From positions 1 to 12,751 of the forward strand of contig CADCPE010000044.1 of the NCBI GenBank assembly GCA_902803275.1: a stretch of DNA of 12,751 bases. The letters are read 5' to 3'. Of the stretch, positions 6,138 through 12,751 are shown in pieces (within the stretch, counting starts at the first letter, position 1; every line of letters begins with the position of its first letter). The DNA comes from an uncultured Erysipelotrichaceae bacterium (GTDB lineage Bacteria > Bacillota_I > Bacilli_A > Erysipelotrichales > Erysipelotrichaceae). The translations under genes were made by a program, and so were the position numbers. The notes beneath the pieces are model-generated. The model was not told the DNA's origin. It saw nothing but the letters and a program-made list of their open reading frames with translations, and made no database searches.

Positions 6138-7172
6138 TTATCTGGCTAGACTGTATATGAAAGGCGCCAGGCACAAAAGCCATCCAAGTATCAGGATAAG
6201 CAGATGTTTCTTTTCGGCATGTACGGCAATGTATTCCCTGATCAGTGCGCTTGGCCAGTAGTAGAAGGCGACACGGGATCCGATGCCTGTGCATTTTAGT
6301 CCGACTTTCTTCGCATGTCTCAAGGCTCTATAGACGTGATAGTTGCTGGTGACAAGAGCGATGTATTTATCGCCGTCTCTTTCATCGATGATCTTTTTCG
6401 AATTGAGCAGGTTCTCATAGGTTGTCTTTGATCTGTCTTCGATGATGATCTTGTCTTCCGGTATGCCTTTCTCCTTGATGTAGGCTGCCATGGCAGACGC
6501 TTCCGAGACCTTCTCATCATCTCCCTGTCCCCCTGAAGGGATGAGGAAAGGAGGAGTAGGATCCTTATGATAGACATCGAGAGCTTTATCGATCCTGTCT
6601 GAAAGAAGCTTGGATACTCTCTGCCCGTCTAGAAGACCTGCTCCGTGAATGATCACATAGTCAAAATCCTTCTTCTTGGGGATGATCTGCAGAAACAGCG
6701 TATACAGCATGAAGATCAGAAATGAGACCGAGAGATATATTACGGAAATACTGGTAATGATTAGAGGGGTACCGGCAACACTGATGAAGTTAAGTATCTG
6801 TTGATCCTTGGTGTCGCTCATTATGCTCAACGCTACGACAAGGAAGGTTGCGATCTCGCCTAAAGCGATCGTGATGCCGAAGAACAGTGAAAGCAGATTC
6901 TGCAGGGAACGTCCTTCATTCCTGATCATGACGATTCCGTTATGTATGAGGAAGAAAGGCACGATCAGTATCGCCAGGAAGATCAAAAGAAGCAGGATCA
7001 CCACGGCGCCGTTGATATATGAAACTGTCGAAAACAGCAGTGCCAGCAGCGTCGAAGACAGCGCAAGAAAAAGAAGATAGCTGTTGCGGTATCTGCTTCG
7101 ATCCTTTGAGAAGCAAATGTAGAACAGGATCCAGAAGAAAAGACTTACTGCGAATGCTGTCGTAAATTCCAT
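6138..7172 (-). CDS. Membrane-anchored YdcF/DUF218-family protein
   Basis: An integral membrane protein of 344 residues. The N-terminal half holds about five hydrophobic helices (roughly 5-22, 30-50, 55-78, 92-117, 136-162); the DUF218 (YdcF/SanA/ElyC) domain spans about 171-316; a last helix is at 323-341. DUF218 landmarks are present: DYVIIHGAG 171-179, SGGQGDDE 213-220, SEA 223-225, EDRSKTTYENL 245-255 and SNYHVYRA 276-283. These polar residues (S213, E224, E253-N254, S276-N277-H279, R282) form the presumed pocket. Relatives are linked to envelope or peptidoglycan metabolism, but the reaction is not settled. The first ATG is at 7172, directly behind a TATAAT box and without a Shine-Dalgarno site; the next in-frame Met would delete the first three helices, so this start is kept. 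The gene is divergent from the Cache-GGDEF gene. Confidence 0.85.
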   Translation of the reverse strand: MEFTTAFAVSLFFWILFYICFSKDRSRYRNSYLLFLALSSTLLALLFSTVSYINGAVVILLLLIFLAILIVPFFLIHNGIVMIRNEGRSLQNLLSLFFGITIALGEIATFLVVALSIMSDTKDQQILNFISVAGTPLIITSISVIYLSVSFLIFMLYTLFLQIIPKKKDFDYVIIHGAGLLDGQRVSKLLSDRIDKALDVYHKDPTPPFLIPSGGQGDDEKVSEASAMAAYIKEKGIPEDKIIIEDRSKTTYENLLNSKKIIDERDGDKYIALVTSNYHVYRALRHAKKVGLKCTGIGSRVAFYYWPSALIREYIAVHAEKKHLLILILGWLLCLAPFIYSLAR

Positions 7173-7178
7173 AATTAC

Positions 7179-7184
7179 ATTATA
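7179..7184 (-). promoter_or_regulatory. -10 box set exactly for a leaderless YdcF-like transcript
   Basis: TATAAT on the - strand (7184 to 7179) is followed by six bases and then the ATG at 7172. Transcription would start at or beside the A of the start codon. No good -35 is visible at 16-18 bases (AATCAT at 17) and no ribosome site exists, so either the mRNA is leaderless or this box is coincidental. Confidence 0.45.
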
Positions 7185-7231
7185 ACTTCAAATAGCCGGA
7201 AATGATTCAGGGTATCGAACAAATATATGTG

Positions 7232-7256
7232 ATGATCAGCCGCAGATTATGATCAT
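7232..7256. promoter_or_regulatory. Inverted repeat, candidate operator between divergent genes
   Basis: Perfect arms ATGATCA (7232-7238) and TGATCAT (7250-7256) are separated by 11 bases, with arm centres 18 bases apart, so both would lie on nearly the same face of the helix. Each arm also contains the palindrome TGATCA. The right arm covers the -35 position of the Cache-GGDEF promoter, which suits a dimeric regulator. No regulator gene is adjacent. Confidence 0.35.
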
Positions 7257-7270
7257 TTGCACTTTAAAAA

Positions 7271-7279
7271 TGTTATAAT
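7271..7279 (+). promoter_or_regulatory. Extended -10 promoter of the Cache-GGDEF gene
   Basis: TGTTATAAT is a consensus -10 (7274-7279) with the TGn extension. No good -35 lies 16-18 bases upstream, which is usual for extended -10 promoters. The start would be near 7286, giving a leader of about 64 bases ahead of the ATG at 7350. Confidence 0.65.
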
Positions 7280-7281
7280 AA

Positions 7282-7309
7282 AAAAACAGATTATCAAATA
7301 TCTGTTTTT
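7282..7309 (+). repeat. Perfect 10-bp inverted repeat at the transcription start
   Basis: AAAAACAGAT (7282-7291) and ATCTGTTTTT (7300-7309) pair perfectly around an eight-base loop. The shape is terminator-like, but the stem is A/T-rich and the predicted start near 7286 would cut off most of the 5' A-run. It may be a weak 5' hairpin in the RNA or a DNA binding site. Confidence 0.3.
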
Positions 7310-7349
7310 ATACGGATATCATCAATCTATAGAAGGGGGACAGTCTCAG

Positions 7350-8981
7350 ATGCATTCCATTAGGACAAAATTCACGCTTATGACTTTGAGCGCTGTATTA
7401 TTTGCACTGAGCATTGCCACCGCCATCGGTGTCATTTCCATAAGAAACATCGGCATGAAGGACGCCGACCAGATGATGCATCTGACTGCGGCGACTGGTG
7501 CCATGAATCTGGACTACGATTTCGAGAGTGTTGAACATTCCGTACAGACAGTTTCAGCCCTCGTACACGAGTCTTTCAATGAAATAACCTTTGATCAGCT
7601 TGAAGCCCAGGTCGAACGTTCCCGCAGGCTTTTCAGCGAGATCTCAAACAATACACACGGTGTTCTTACCTACTATTTCAGAATCGATCCGGAGATTTCC
7701 AAAAATGAAAAAGGTTTCTGGTATGTATATGAAGAGGGAAAAGGATTTACAGAGCACGAAGTCACAGACATAACCCAGTACGATACGAATGATACTTCTC
7801 AGCTGGTCTGGTTCACTGTTCCGAAAGCGACCGGAAAGGGCATCTGGCTTCCTCCGTATTTCACGGAGAATCTCGGTGCCAGAGTCATCTCCTATAATGT
7901 ACCGGTGTACTGGGGTGACAGTTTTATCGGTGTTATCGGTATCGAGATCGATTACCGAAATCTGGTCAGTGAAGTTGAAAGCATCAAGCTGCTCGACAGC
8001 GGCTATGCCTTTATCCTTGATGAGGAATCAAATGTTATCTATCATCCGCAGATGGATGCAATAGATCTTGAAGAGACCAAAAAAGTTCTCAGTGACAGTA
8101 CGAACAAGGTCATTGGCAGCAACCATATAAAATACCATCTGAACGGTATCGAAAAAGAGGCGGTCTTTATCCCGCTTAGAAACGGCATGCGTTTCTATGT
8201 CACGGCGCCTGTTTCCGAGATCGACAGAGGATGGCAGAACCTGGTCAAGAATGTCCTGATCGCGGCTGTTCTGGTCCTTACTGTTACGGCTATCCTGGTC
8301 ACGCGTTTTGCGCAGCATATCACAAAACCGCTCACTGATCTGACCAATGCCGCAAAACAGATCGATGAAGGCAACTATGATATCACCCTTGACTACAATA
8401 AGGATGATGAGATCGGCGTCCTTACCAATACCTTCAAACAGCTGATATCCCATACCAGAGATCACATCACAACCTTGAACAAGCAGGTCTATGTCGATGC
8501 TCTGACTTCCGTAAGAAACAAGGCCGGCTACTCGCAATACATTGCCAAGCTGCAGGATCAGATGGATCATTCCAAAGAATCGCTTGAATTCGCTTTCGGT
8601 GTTTTCGACTGTAATGATCTCAAGCATATCAATGATACATACGGACATGACAAGGGAGACATCTATCTGAAAGCTGCCAGCAGACTGATCTGCAGGATCT
8701 TCCAGCATTCACCGGTCTTCAGAATCGGCGGTGATGAGTTTGCCGTCATTCTGGAAAATGAGGATCTTGAAAACAGAAACAGACTGACGGAACAGTTCTC
8801 TAGAGCCAGAGAGCGGATCTGTGAGGATGTTGAAAATGAATGGGAAAAGGTCAATGTCGCCATGGGCTTTGCCGTCTATGATCCGCTGATCGATACTTCG
8901 GTTATCGATGTGGCAAGACGTGCCGATCAGGCCATGTACGAAGACAAGCACATCAGAAAACAGCAGAAGCAGAGTAGATGA
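7350..8981 (+). CDS. Membrane Cache-HAMP-GGDEF diguanylate cyclase
   Basis: Predicted membrane sensor that makes cyclic di-GMP from two GTP. Layout over 543 residues: membrane helix about 9-32; extracytoplasmic dCache-like sensor about 33-297, including YWGDSFIGVIGIEIDYRNL; second helix about 302-320; HAMP linker about 320-372 (TKPLTDLTNAAKQIDEGNY, then DDEIGVL); GGDEF domain about 385-540 starting with DALTSVRNKAGY. The active-site motif RIGGDEFAV is complete (GGDEF 460-464), as are the nucleotide-binding DCNDLKHINDTYGHDKGD segment and the C-terminal RRADQAMYEDK. The inhibitory I-site position, five residues before GGDEF, reads FQHS instead of RxxD, so product inhibition at that site is not expected. 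I chose ATG 7350 because AAGGGGG at 7333-7339 precedes it and the frame upstream of it covers the promoter. The sensed ligand is unknown. Confidence 0.9.
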   Translation: MHSIRTKFTLMTLSAVLFALSIATAIGVISIRNIGMKDADQMMHLTAATGAMNLDYDFESVEHSVQTVSALVHESFNEITFDQLEAQVERSRRLFSEISNNTHGVLTYYFRIDPEISKNEKGFWYVYEEGKGFTEHEVTDITQYDTNDTSQLVWFTVPKATGKGIWLPPYFTENLGARVISYNVPVYWGDSFIGVIGIEIDYRNLVSEVESIKLLDSGYAFILDEESNVIYHPQMDAIDLEETKKVLSDSTNKVIGSNHIKYHLNGIEKEAVFIPLRNGMRFYVTAPVSEIDRGWQNLVKNVLIAAVLVLTVTAILVTRFAQHITKPLTDLTNAAKQIDEGNYDITLDYNKDDEIGVLTNTFKQLISHTRDHITTLNKQVYVDALTSVRNKAGYSQYIAKLQDQMDHSKESLEFAFGVFDCNDLKHINDTYGHDKGDIYLKAASRLICRIFQHSPVFRIGGDEFAVILENEDLENRNRLTEQFSRARERICEDVENEWEKVNVAMGFAVYDPLIDTSVIDVARRADQAMYEDKHIRKQQKQSR

Positions 8982-9028
8982 TGTTCATATTCTAAACGGA
9001 AAAACCGATCTTCCCGCATGAATTGTAT

Positions 9029-9060
9029 ACTAAAGATCCGATAAGGGTCTTTGGTTTTTA
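9029..9060 (+). terminator. Intrinsic terminator after the Cache-GGDEF gene
   Basis: The stem of about 11 pairs is ACTAAAGATCC (9029-9039) with GGGTCTTTGGT (9045-9055), including two G-T wobbles; the loop is GATAA. A T-run follows at 9055-9059. It lies 47 bases after the stop codon and separates this gene from the EAL gene. Confidence 0.75.
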
Positions 9061-9082
9061 TTTGCTTATACTGTTTTTAAAG

Positions 9083-9088
9083 TATAAT
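9083..9088 (+). promoter_or_regulatory. Probable -10 box for the EAL gene
   Basis: TATAAT lies in an A/T-rich stretch between the terminator and the EAL gene. The -35 side is poor (ATTTGC at 17 bases, TTTGCT at 16). The leader to the ATG at 9173 would be about 78 bases. The terminator upstream makes a promoter here necessary, which raises confidence. Confidence 0.5.
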
Positions 9089-9172
9089 AAAAAATAACTA
9101 TGTAATTATGAAGACAAGCTTTGTTTGCGATAAAGGACAGTTTACTGCTTCTTAGTATTTAAGGATTTGACT

Positions 9173-12100
9173 ATGAGCCCTTCAGAAAAATACAGTTTTG
9201 ATTCAAGAACACAGGAAATACTTGAACATCTGACTATTCCTTTTGCGATCTATCAGTATCTCGATAAAAGGGTAGTGACTATTGCGCTGTCCAAGGGCTT
9301 TTGTGATGAATTCGGCTTTGAAAATATAGAAGATGCATACAAGGCAATGGACAACGACATGTATCGGGCTACACATCCGGATGACAAGACCAGAGTAGCT
9401 GATGCCGCCTATCGCTTTGCGGCTTTCGATGCCCCTTATGATATCGTCTACCGTACCAGGACTTTGAAGGATCCTGATTATATAATCCTGCATTCCTATG
9501 GCAAGAGCATCTATCCGAAGCCGGGAGTCCGCCTCTGTCTGACCTGGTATGCCTATGAAGGGCACTACAGCGAAGACCAGGGCGTAAACGACAGCGTTCT
9601 GGGCGAGACGATGAACCGTTTCCTTACGGAAGAAAGCAAGTATCGCGGCACCTATTACGACTATATGACCGGTTTGCCGAATATGGCCTATTTCTATGAA
9701 CTGGCTCAAGCCGGCTGCAGAAAGATGCAGGATCATGATACTGATTCGGCGATCCTTTTCTTTGACCTGACCGGTCTGAAGAACTACAACCACCTTCACA
9801 GTTTTGATGAGGGCGATCATCTGATCAGAGATCTGGCGGCATTGCTGACCAGAAATTTCAGCAGCGAGAACTGCGCCCGTTTTACCGCTGACCATTTTGC
9901 GGCTTTTGCGCCGGAAGAGGGGCTCAGGAAACGTCTTGAAACACTCATTTCCGAATGGGACAGAACCGGCGGAAAGATCTTGCCGTTAAGGATCGGTGTA
10001 TATCCCAACAGGATCGAAGCACTGGAGATCGGCGCTGCCTGTGACCGTGCAAAGCTGGCGGCCGATGTCAGAAAGAAGATCAAGGAATCCTATTACTCCT
10101 TCTTTGATATGGAAATGCTGGCGGAAGAAAAGAACCGTCAGGAAATAATAGACAATTTTGAAAGAGCCCTTGAGGAAAAGTGGATCAAGGTCTACTATCA
10201 GCCGATCGTGCGTTCCACCAGCGGCAAGGTATGCAATGCCGAAGCACTGGCCCGCTGGGACGATCCTGTAAGAGGCCTGCTGATGCCGGCTTCCTTTATC
10301 CCGGTCCTGGAAGATTCCGGACTTATCCATAAACTGGATCTTTATGTTCTGAAACAGGTCATCAGTGATCTGAAGAAAAACGAATCTGAAAACAAAAATA
10401 CCGTTTCCGCATCCATAAACTTCTCCCGTGCGGATTTTGATGCATGCGATCTTGTTTCTGAGATATGCGAAATCGTTGATAAAGAGGGGATCGACCATAA
10501 GATGATCAACATCGAGATCACCGAAAGCATGGTCGGATCCGATTTTGAATTCATGAAGCAGCAGATCGAGCGTTTCAGGGAACGCGGTTTCGAAGTGTGG
10601 ATGGATGATTTCGGCAGCGGCTACTCATCTCTGGATGTTCTGCAGAACATCAGGTTTGATCTGGTTAAATTCGATATAGGCTTCATGCACAAGCTTGAGG
10701 AAAGCGAAGAGGCCAAGATCATTCTTACGCAGCTCATCAAGATGATCGCGTCTTTGGGCGCCGATACGCTTTGCGAAGGCGTAGAGAATGAGAATCAGTA
10801 TCGTTTCCTGCAGGAGATCGGCTGTTCAAAACTGCAGGGATACTATTTCATGAAACCGTCACCGCCTGAGAAGGTCATTGCACAATTCAACAGCGAAAAC
10901 AAGGATCGCTTTGAAGATCCGCACGAAACAGGCTATTACGACATGATCGGCAAAGTCAATCTCCACGATCTGACCTTCATGGCCAATCTTGATGACAGTG
11001 TCTTGATGAACACTCTGGATACCATTCCGATGGCCATCATTGAGGTCAATGAGAAAGGCGACGAGGTCAGATTGGTCCGCAGCAACAAGTCGTTCAAAGA
11101 CTTCATGAGGCGCTATTTGCATTTCGATCTTTCCGATCCGGATGCCATGTATCCGGTCAAAGCCGGTGAACAGGGTCACGTTCTTCTTGAAGAGATCGCA
11201 AAATGCAAGGAAAATGACAATCGTGCCTTCATAGATGAACAGATGAAGGACGGTTCGATCGTTCATTCCTTTGCCAGATATATCGGCAGGAATCAGATGA
11301 ACGGCATGGAATCGACAGCCGTTGCCATACTTTCCATAAGCGAAGCCGATGAAAGCACGACTTATGCGGATATCGCCAGTGCGCTTGCGTCAGACTACTA
11401 CAATATCTTCATCATCGATCTTGATACAAACGACTACATCGAGTATGCCTCGAAGGTCGGCGATCAGAAGATGTCTTTAACGCGCCACGGCGAAGATTTT
11501 TTCGCTTCGGCGAGAAGAGATACGATGACCAGGATCTACGAAGAAGACCAGGAACACTTCCTCAGTATTTTTACGAAAGAGAATGTCCTGGATGAAGTGA
11601 AAAAGCAGGGTGCGTTTACGACTACCTATCGACTGATCGATTTCGACAGACCGGTCTATGCCAACATGAAGATCACCAGGATGGCTAACGGCAACCGTCT
11701 CATACTCGGTGTCAGCATCATCGATGCGCATATGAAGCAGCTGGAGGAGGAAAGAAGGACGAAGCAGGAAAGACTGGCCCTTGGCAGGATCGCAGCTTTG
11801 TCGCCAAACTACATCGTTCTATATATGGTCGATCCGGTAAGCAACAGATATATACAGTACAATCCTTCAAGTGATTTTGAGAATCTGAATCTGGCAAGGC
11901 AGGGAGATGATTTCTTTGCGGATGTGAGGCTCGATGCGCCAAAAGCGTTTGCACCGGAAGATCTCGAGAACCATCTGAGGATCATGACCAAGGAAAACGT
12001 CCTTTCCGAGATCCAGAGAAAAGGCTATTTTGTCTACAATTACCGTTTCATGCTTGGCGGAAAGCTTGTTCCGGCAACGCTGAGAGCGGCGATGGTTGAA

Positions 12101-12751
12101 GAAAGTGACGGAAGAAAGATCATCATCGGTATCACCAACGATGAAGATGAATACAACAGGCGTCTTGAAGAAGCCTACAGAAAAGCCAGCGATGAAGCGC
12201 TCATCTACAATCACGTGGCTCACGCCCTGGCCAGAGGATGCACGGAAATCTACTATGTCAATTTGGAAAACAGTGAGTTCATTGCCTTCCATACCGATGA
12301 TGAAAGAGGCGTACTGAGCGAAGCCAGAAGAGGAAAGCAGTTCTTTGAACTGGCGATCAGGGAAGCCGGACAGTATATCCATCCGGATGACATGGAAGCT
12401 TATCTCAACGCCTTGAACAGGCAGTTCCTCGATAAAGTGTTCGACGATACCAGGGAATACGAACTGATCTATCGCCGGATAGATAAAGAAGTGCCGCTGT
12501 ATGCGCAGATGAAGATCTCCCGGATGGAAGATGACAGGCGCTATATCGTCATCGCCATTTCTGATGTCGATGAACTGATGAGACAGCGTCTGAAAGAAGA
12601 AAAGATCGAAGAGGAAAGGATCATCTACGCCCGTCTGCATGCCTTGACCGGAAACTTCATTGTTGTCTATGTCGTCGATCCTGAGACCGGAGATTACCGC
12701 GAATTCTCAGCGACAAACGAATATGAACAGAGTCTTGAACAGGCCAAGGAA
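9173..12751 (+). CDS. Giant multi-sensor EAL phosphodiesterase (3' end beyond window)
   Basis: Predicted cytoplasmic cyclic-di-GMP phosphodiesterase, open for 1193 residues to the window edge. PAS-like sensor about 20-140. A GGDEF-type domain begins at D163YMTGLPN, but its active-site loop is TADHF (238-242), so synthesis is not expected. The EAL domain, about 325-570, has a full catalytic set: EALAR 357-361, N416, E451 in EITES, DDFGSGYSS with D478-D479, K499 and D501, E535 in EGVE, and Q555 in QGYYF. A further PAS-like segment lies at about 612-722. Then come four tandem PAS-like modules beginning near 731, 869, 1012 and 1151 (the last cut by the edge), joined by charged helical linkers. 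No membrane helix or signal was seen. AAGGA at 9161-9165 sits seven bases before the ATG. It may end in another catalytic or output domain. It follows a cyclase gene of opposite activity. Confidence 0.9.
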   Translation, partial: MSPSEKYSFDSRTQEILEHLTIPFAIYQYLDKRVVTIALSKGFCDEFGFENIEDAYKAMDNDMYRATHPDDKTRVADAAYRFAAFDAPYDIVYRTRTLKDPDYIILHSYGKSIYPKPGVRLCLTWYAYEGHYSEDQGVNDSVLGETMNRFLTEESKYRGTYYDYMTGLPNMAYFYELAQAGCRKMQDHDTDSAILFFDLTGLKNYNHLHSFDEGDHLIRDLAALLTRNFSSENCARFTADHFAAFAPEEGLRKRLETLISEWDRTGGKILPLRIGVYPNRIEALEIGAACDRAKLAADVRKKIKESYYSFFDMEMLAEEKNRQEIIDNFERALEEKWIKVYYQPIVRSTSGKVCNAEALARWDDPVRGLLMPASFIPVLEDSGLIHKLDLYVLKQVISDLKKNESENKNTVSASINFSRADFDACDLVSEICEIVDKEGIDHKMINIEITESMVGSDFEFMKQQIERFRERGFEVWMDDFGSGYSSLDVLQNIRFDLVKFDIGFMHKLEESEEAKIILTQLIKMIASLGADTLCEGVENENQYRFLQEIGCSKLQGYYFMKPSPPEKVIAQFNSENKDRFEDPHETGYYDMIGKVNLHDLTFMANLDDSVLMNTLDTIPMAIIEVNEKGDEVRLVRSNKSFKDFMRRYLHFDLSDPDAMYPVKAGEQGHVLLEEIAKCKENDNRAFIDEQMKDGSIVHSFARYIGRNQMNGMESTAVAILSISEADESTTYADIASALASDYYNIFIIDLDTNDYIEYASKVGDQKMSLTRHGEDFFASARRDTMTRIYEEDQEHFLSIFTKENVLDEVKKQGAFTTTYRLIDFDRPVYANMKITRMANGNRLILGVSIIDAHMKQLEEERRTKQERLALGRIAALSPNYIVLYMVDPVSNRYIQYNPSSDFENLNLARQGDDFFADVRLDAPKAFAPEDLENHLRIMTKENVLSEIQRKGYFVYNYRFMLGGKLVPATLRAAMVEESDGRKIIIGITNDEDEYNRRLEEAYRKASDEALIYNHVAHALARGCTEIYYVNLENSEFIAFHTDDERGVLSEARRGKQFFELAIREAGQYIHPDDMEAYLNALNRQFLDKVFDDTREYELIYRRIDKEVPLYAQMKISRMEDDRRYIVIAISDVDELMRQRLKEEKIEEERIIYARLHALTGNFIVVYVVDPETGDYREFSATNEYEQSLEQAKE
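11363..12751 (+). repeat. Four tandem PAS-like protein modules of about 140 residues
   Basis: Within the EAL protein, 28-residue blocks align without gaps at residues 731, 869, 1012 and 1151, giving spacings of 138, 143 and 139. Each block has the pattern (I/L)xxAL, six to seven residues, an I/V-rich strand, D/N-x-E/D/V, then Y/F-I/R-x-Y/F. Each complete unit goes on with G-x-x-FF, an (E/P)-x-D step, a YR strand, then M-K-I-x-R-M or similar and a closing strand such as GVSIID or AISDVD. A Glu/Arg/Lys-rich helix leads to the next unit. The copies are diverged in sequence, so the duplication is old or is held together only by structure. Confidence 0.8.

Noticed and set aside
7257..7262. TTGCAC as a -35 box for the cyclase promoter
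   Set aside because: It sits only 11 bases from the TATAAT; the extended -10 explains the promoter better.
7257..7349. N-terminal extension of the Cache-GGDEF protein from a TTG
   Set aside because: It would place coding sequence over the TGTTATAAT promoter; ATG 7350 has a strong AAGGGGG site and starts right before the membrane helix.
8028..8708. 226-residue open frame on the - strand
   Set aside because: Antisense to the HAMP-GGDEF region, whose + frame is unambiguous.
9203..9895. 230-residue open frame on the - strand
   Set aside because: Antisense to the PAS and degenerate GGDEF part of the EAL gene, with no recognisable motif; a shadow of the real frame.
11867..12640. 257-residue open frame on the - strand
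   Set aside because: It lies fully antisense to the EAL gene's sensor repeats, which show clear motifs and repeat structure in the + frame. The - frame has low-complexity, His/Phe/Ile-rich shadow composition and no ribosome site.
1..12751. tRNA, rRNA, CRISPR array, insertion sequence or phage attachment site
   Set aside because: Reading both strands showed no cloverleaf-like genes, spaced identical repeats, transposase motifs or terminal inverted repeats.

Overview
The window looks like a Bacillota (Firmicutes) chromosome of moderate GC, plausibly an anaerobic gut-type lineage such as Erysipelotrichia or Lachnospiraceae. The grounds are an NHLP-type peptide exporter, a PrsW protease, strong AGGAG-like ribosome sites, a Gram-positive style lipoprotein, and a very long EAL protein with repeated sensor modules. 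The lineage is an inference from gene content, not a measured placement.

Region 1 (1-4830, + strand) is a six-gene co-directional run with gaps from -4 to about 50 nt. It ends in a hairpin terminator that should work in both directions. In order it holds: the 3' part of an NHLP/bacteriocin-type export ABC transporter (its start lies outside the window), a PrsW-family intramembrane protease, a 68-residue Imm32-like immunity protein whose ATG overlaps the protease stop, an unrecognised 148-residue protein, a 488-residue all-helical protein, and a 226-residue protein with a C-terminal zinc ribbon. Exporter, membrane protease and immunity protein together suggest the downstream half of a peptide-toxin export and self-protection locus. 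Its toxin or precursor genes would be upstream, out of view.

Region 2 (4855-7172, mostly - strand) holds a lipoprotein with a bacterial-repeat-like domain and its promoter, an internally deleted alpha/beta-hydrolase remnant on the + strand, a second two-way hairpin terminator, and a membrane-anchored YdcF/DUF218 protein. The YdcF start codon sits right behind a TATAAT box with no Shine-Dalgarno site.

Region 3 (7230-12751, + strand) is a cyclic-di-GMP block. A membrane Cache-HAMP-GGDEF protein (predicted synthase, no inhibitory I-site) is followed by its own terminator and promoter. Then comes a reading frame that stays open to the end of the window (at least 1193 residues): PAS-like domain, degenerate GGDEF, complete EAL phosphodiesterase, a further PAS-like segment, and at least four tandem PAS-like modules of about 140 residues. 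Synthase and hydrolase lie side by side and may respond to different signals: an extracytoplasmic ligand for the first, cytoplasmic cues for the second.

No tRNA, rRNA, CRISPR array or insertion sequence was seen, and no gene-free stretch exceeds 300 bases.
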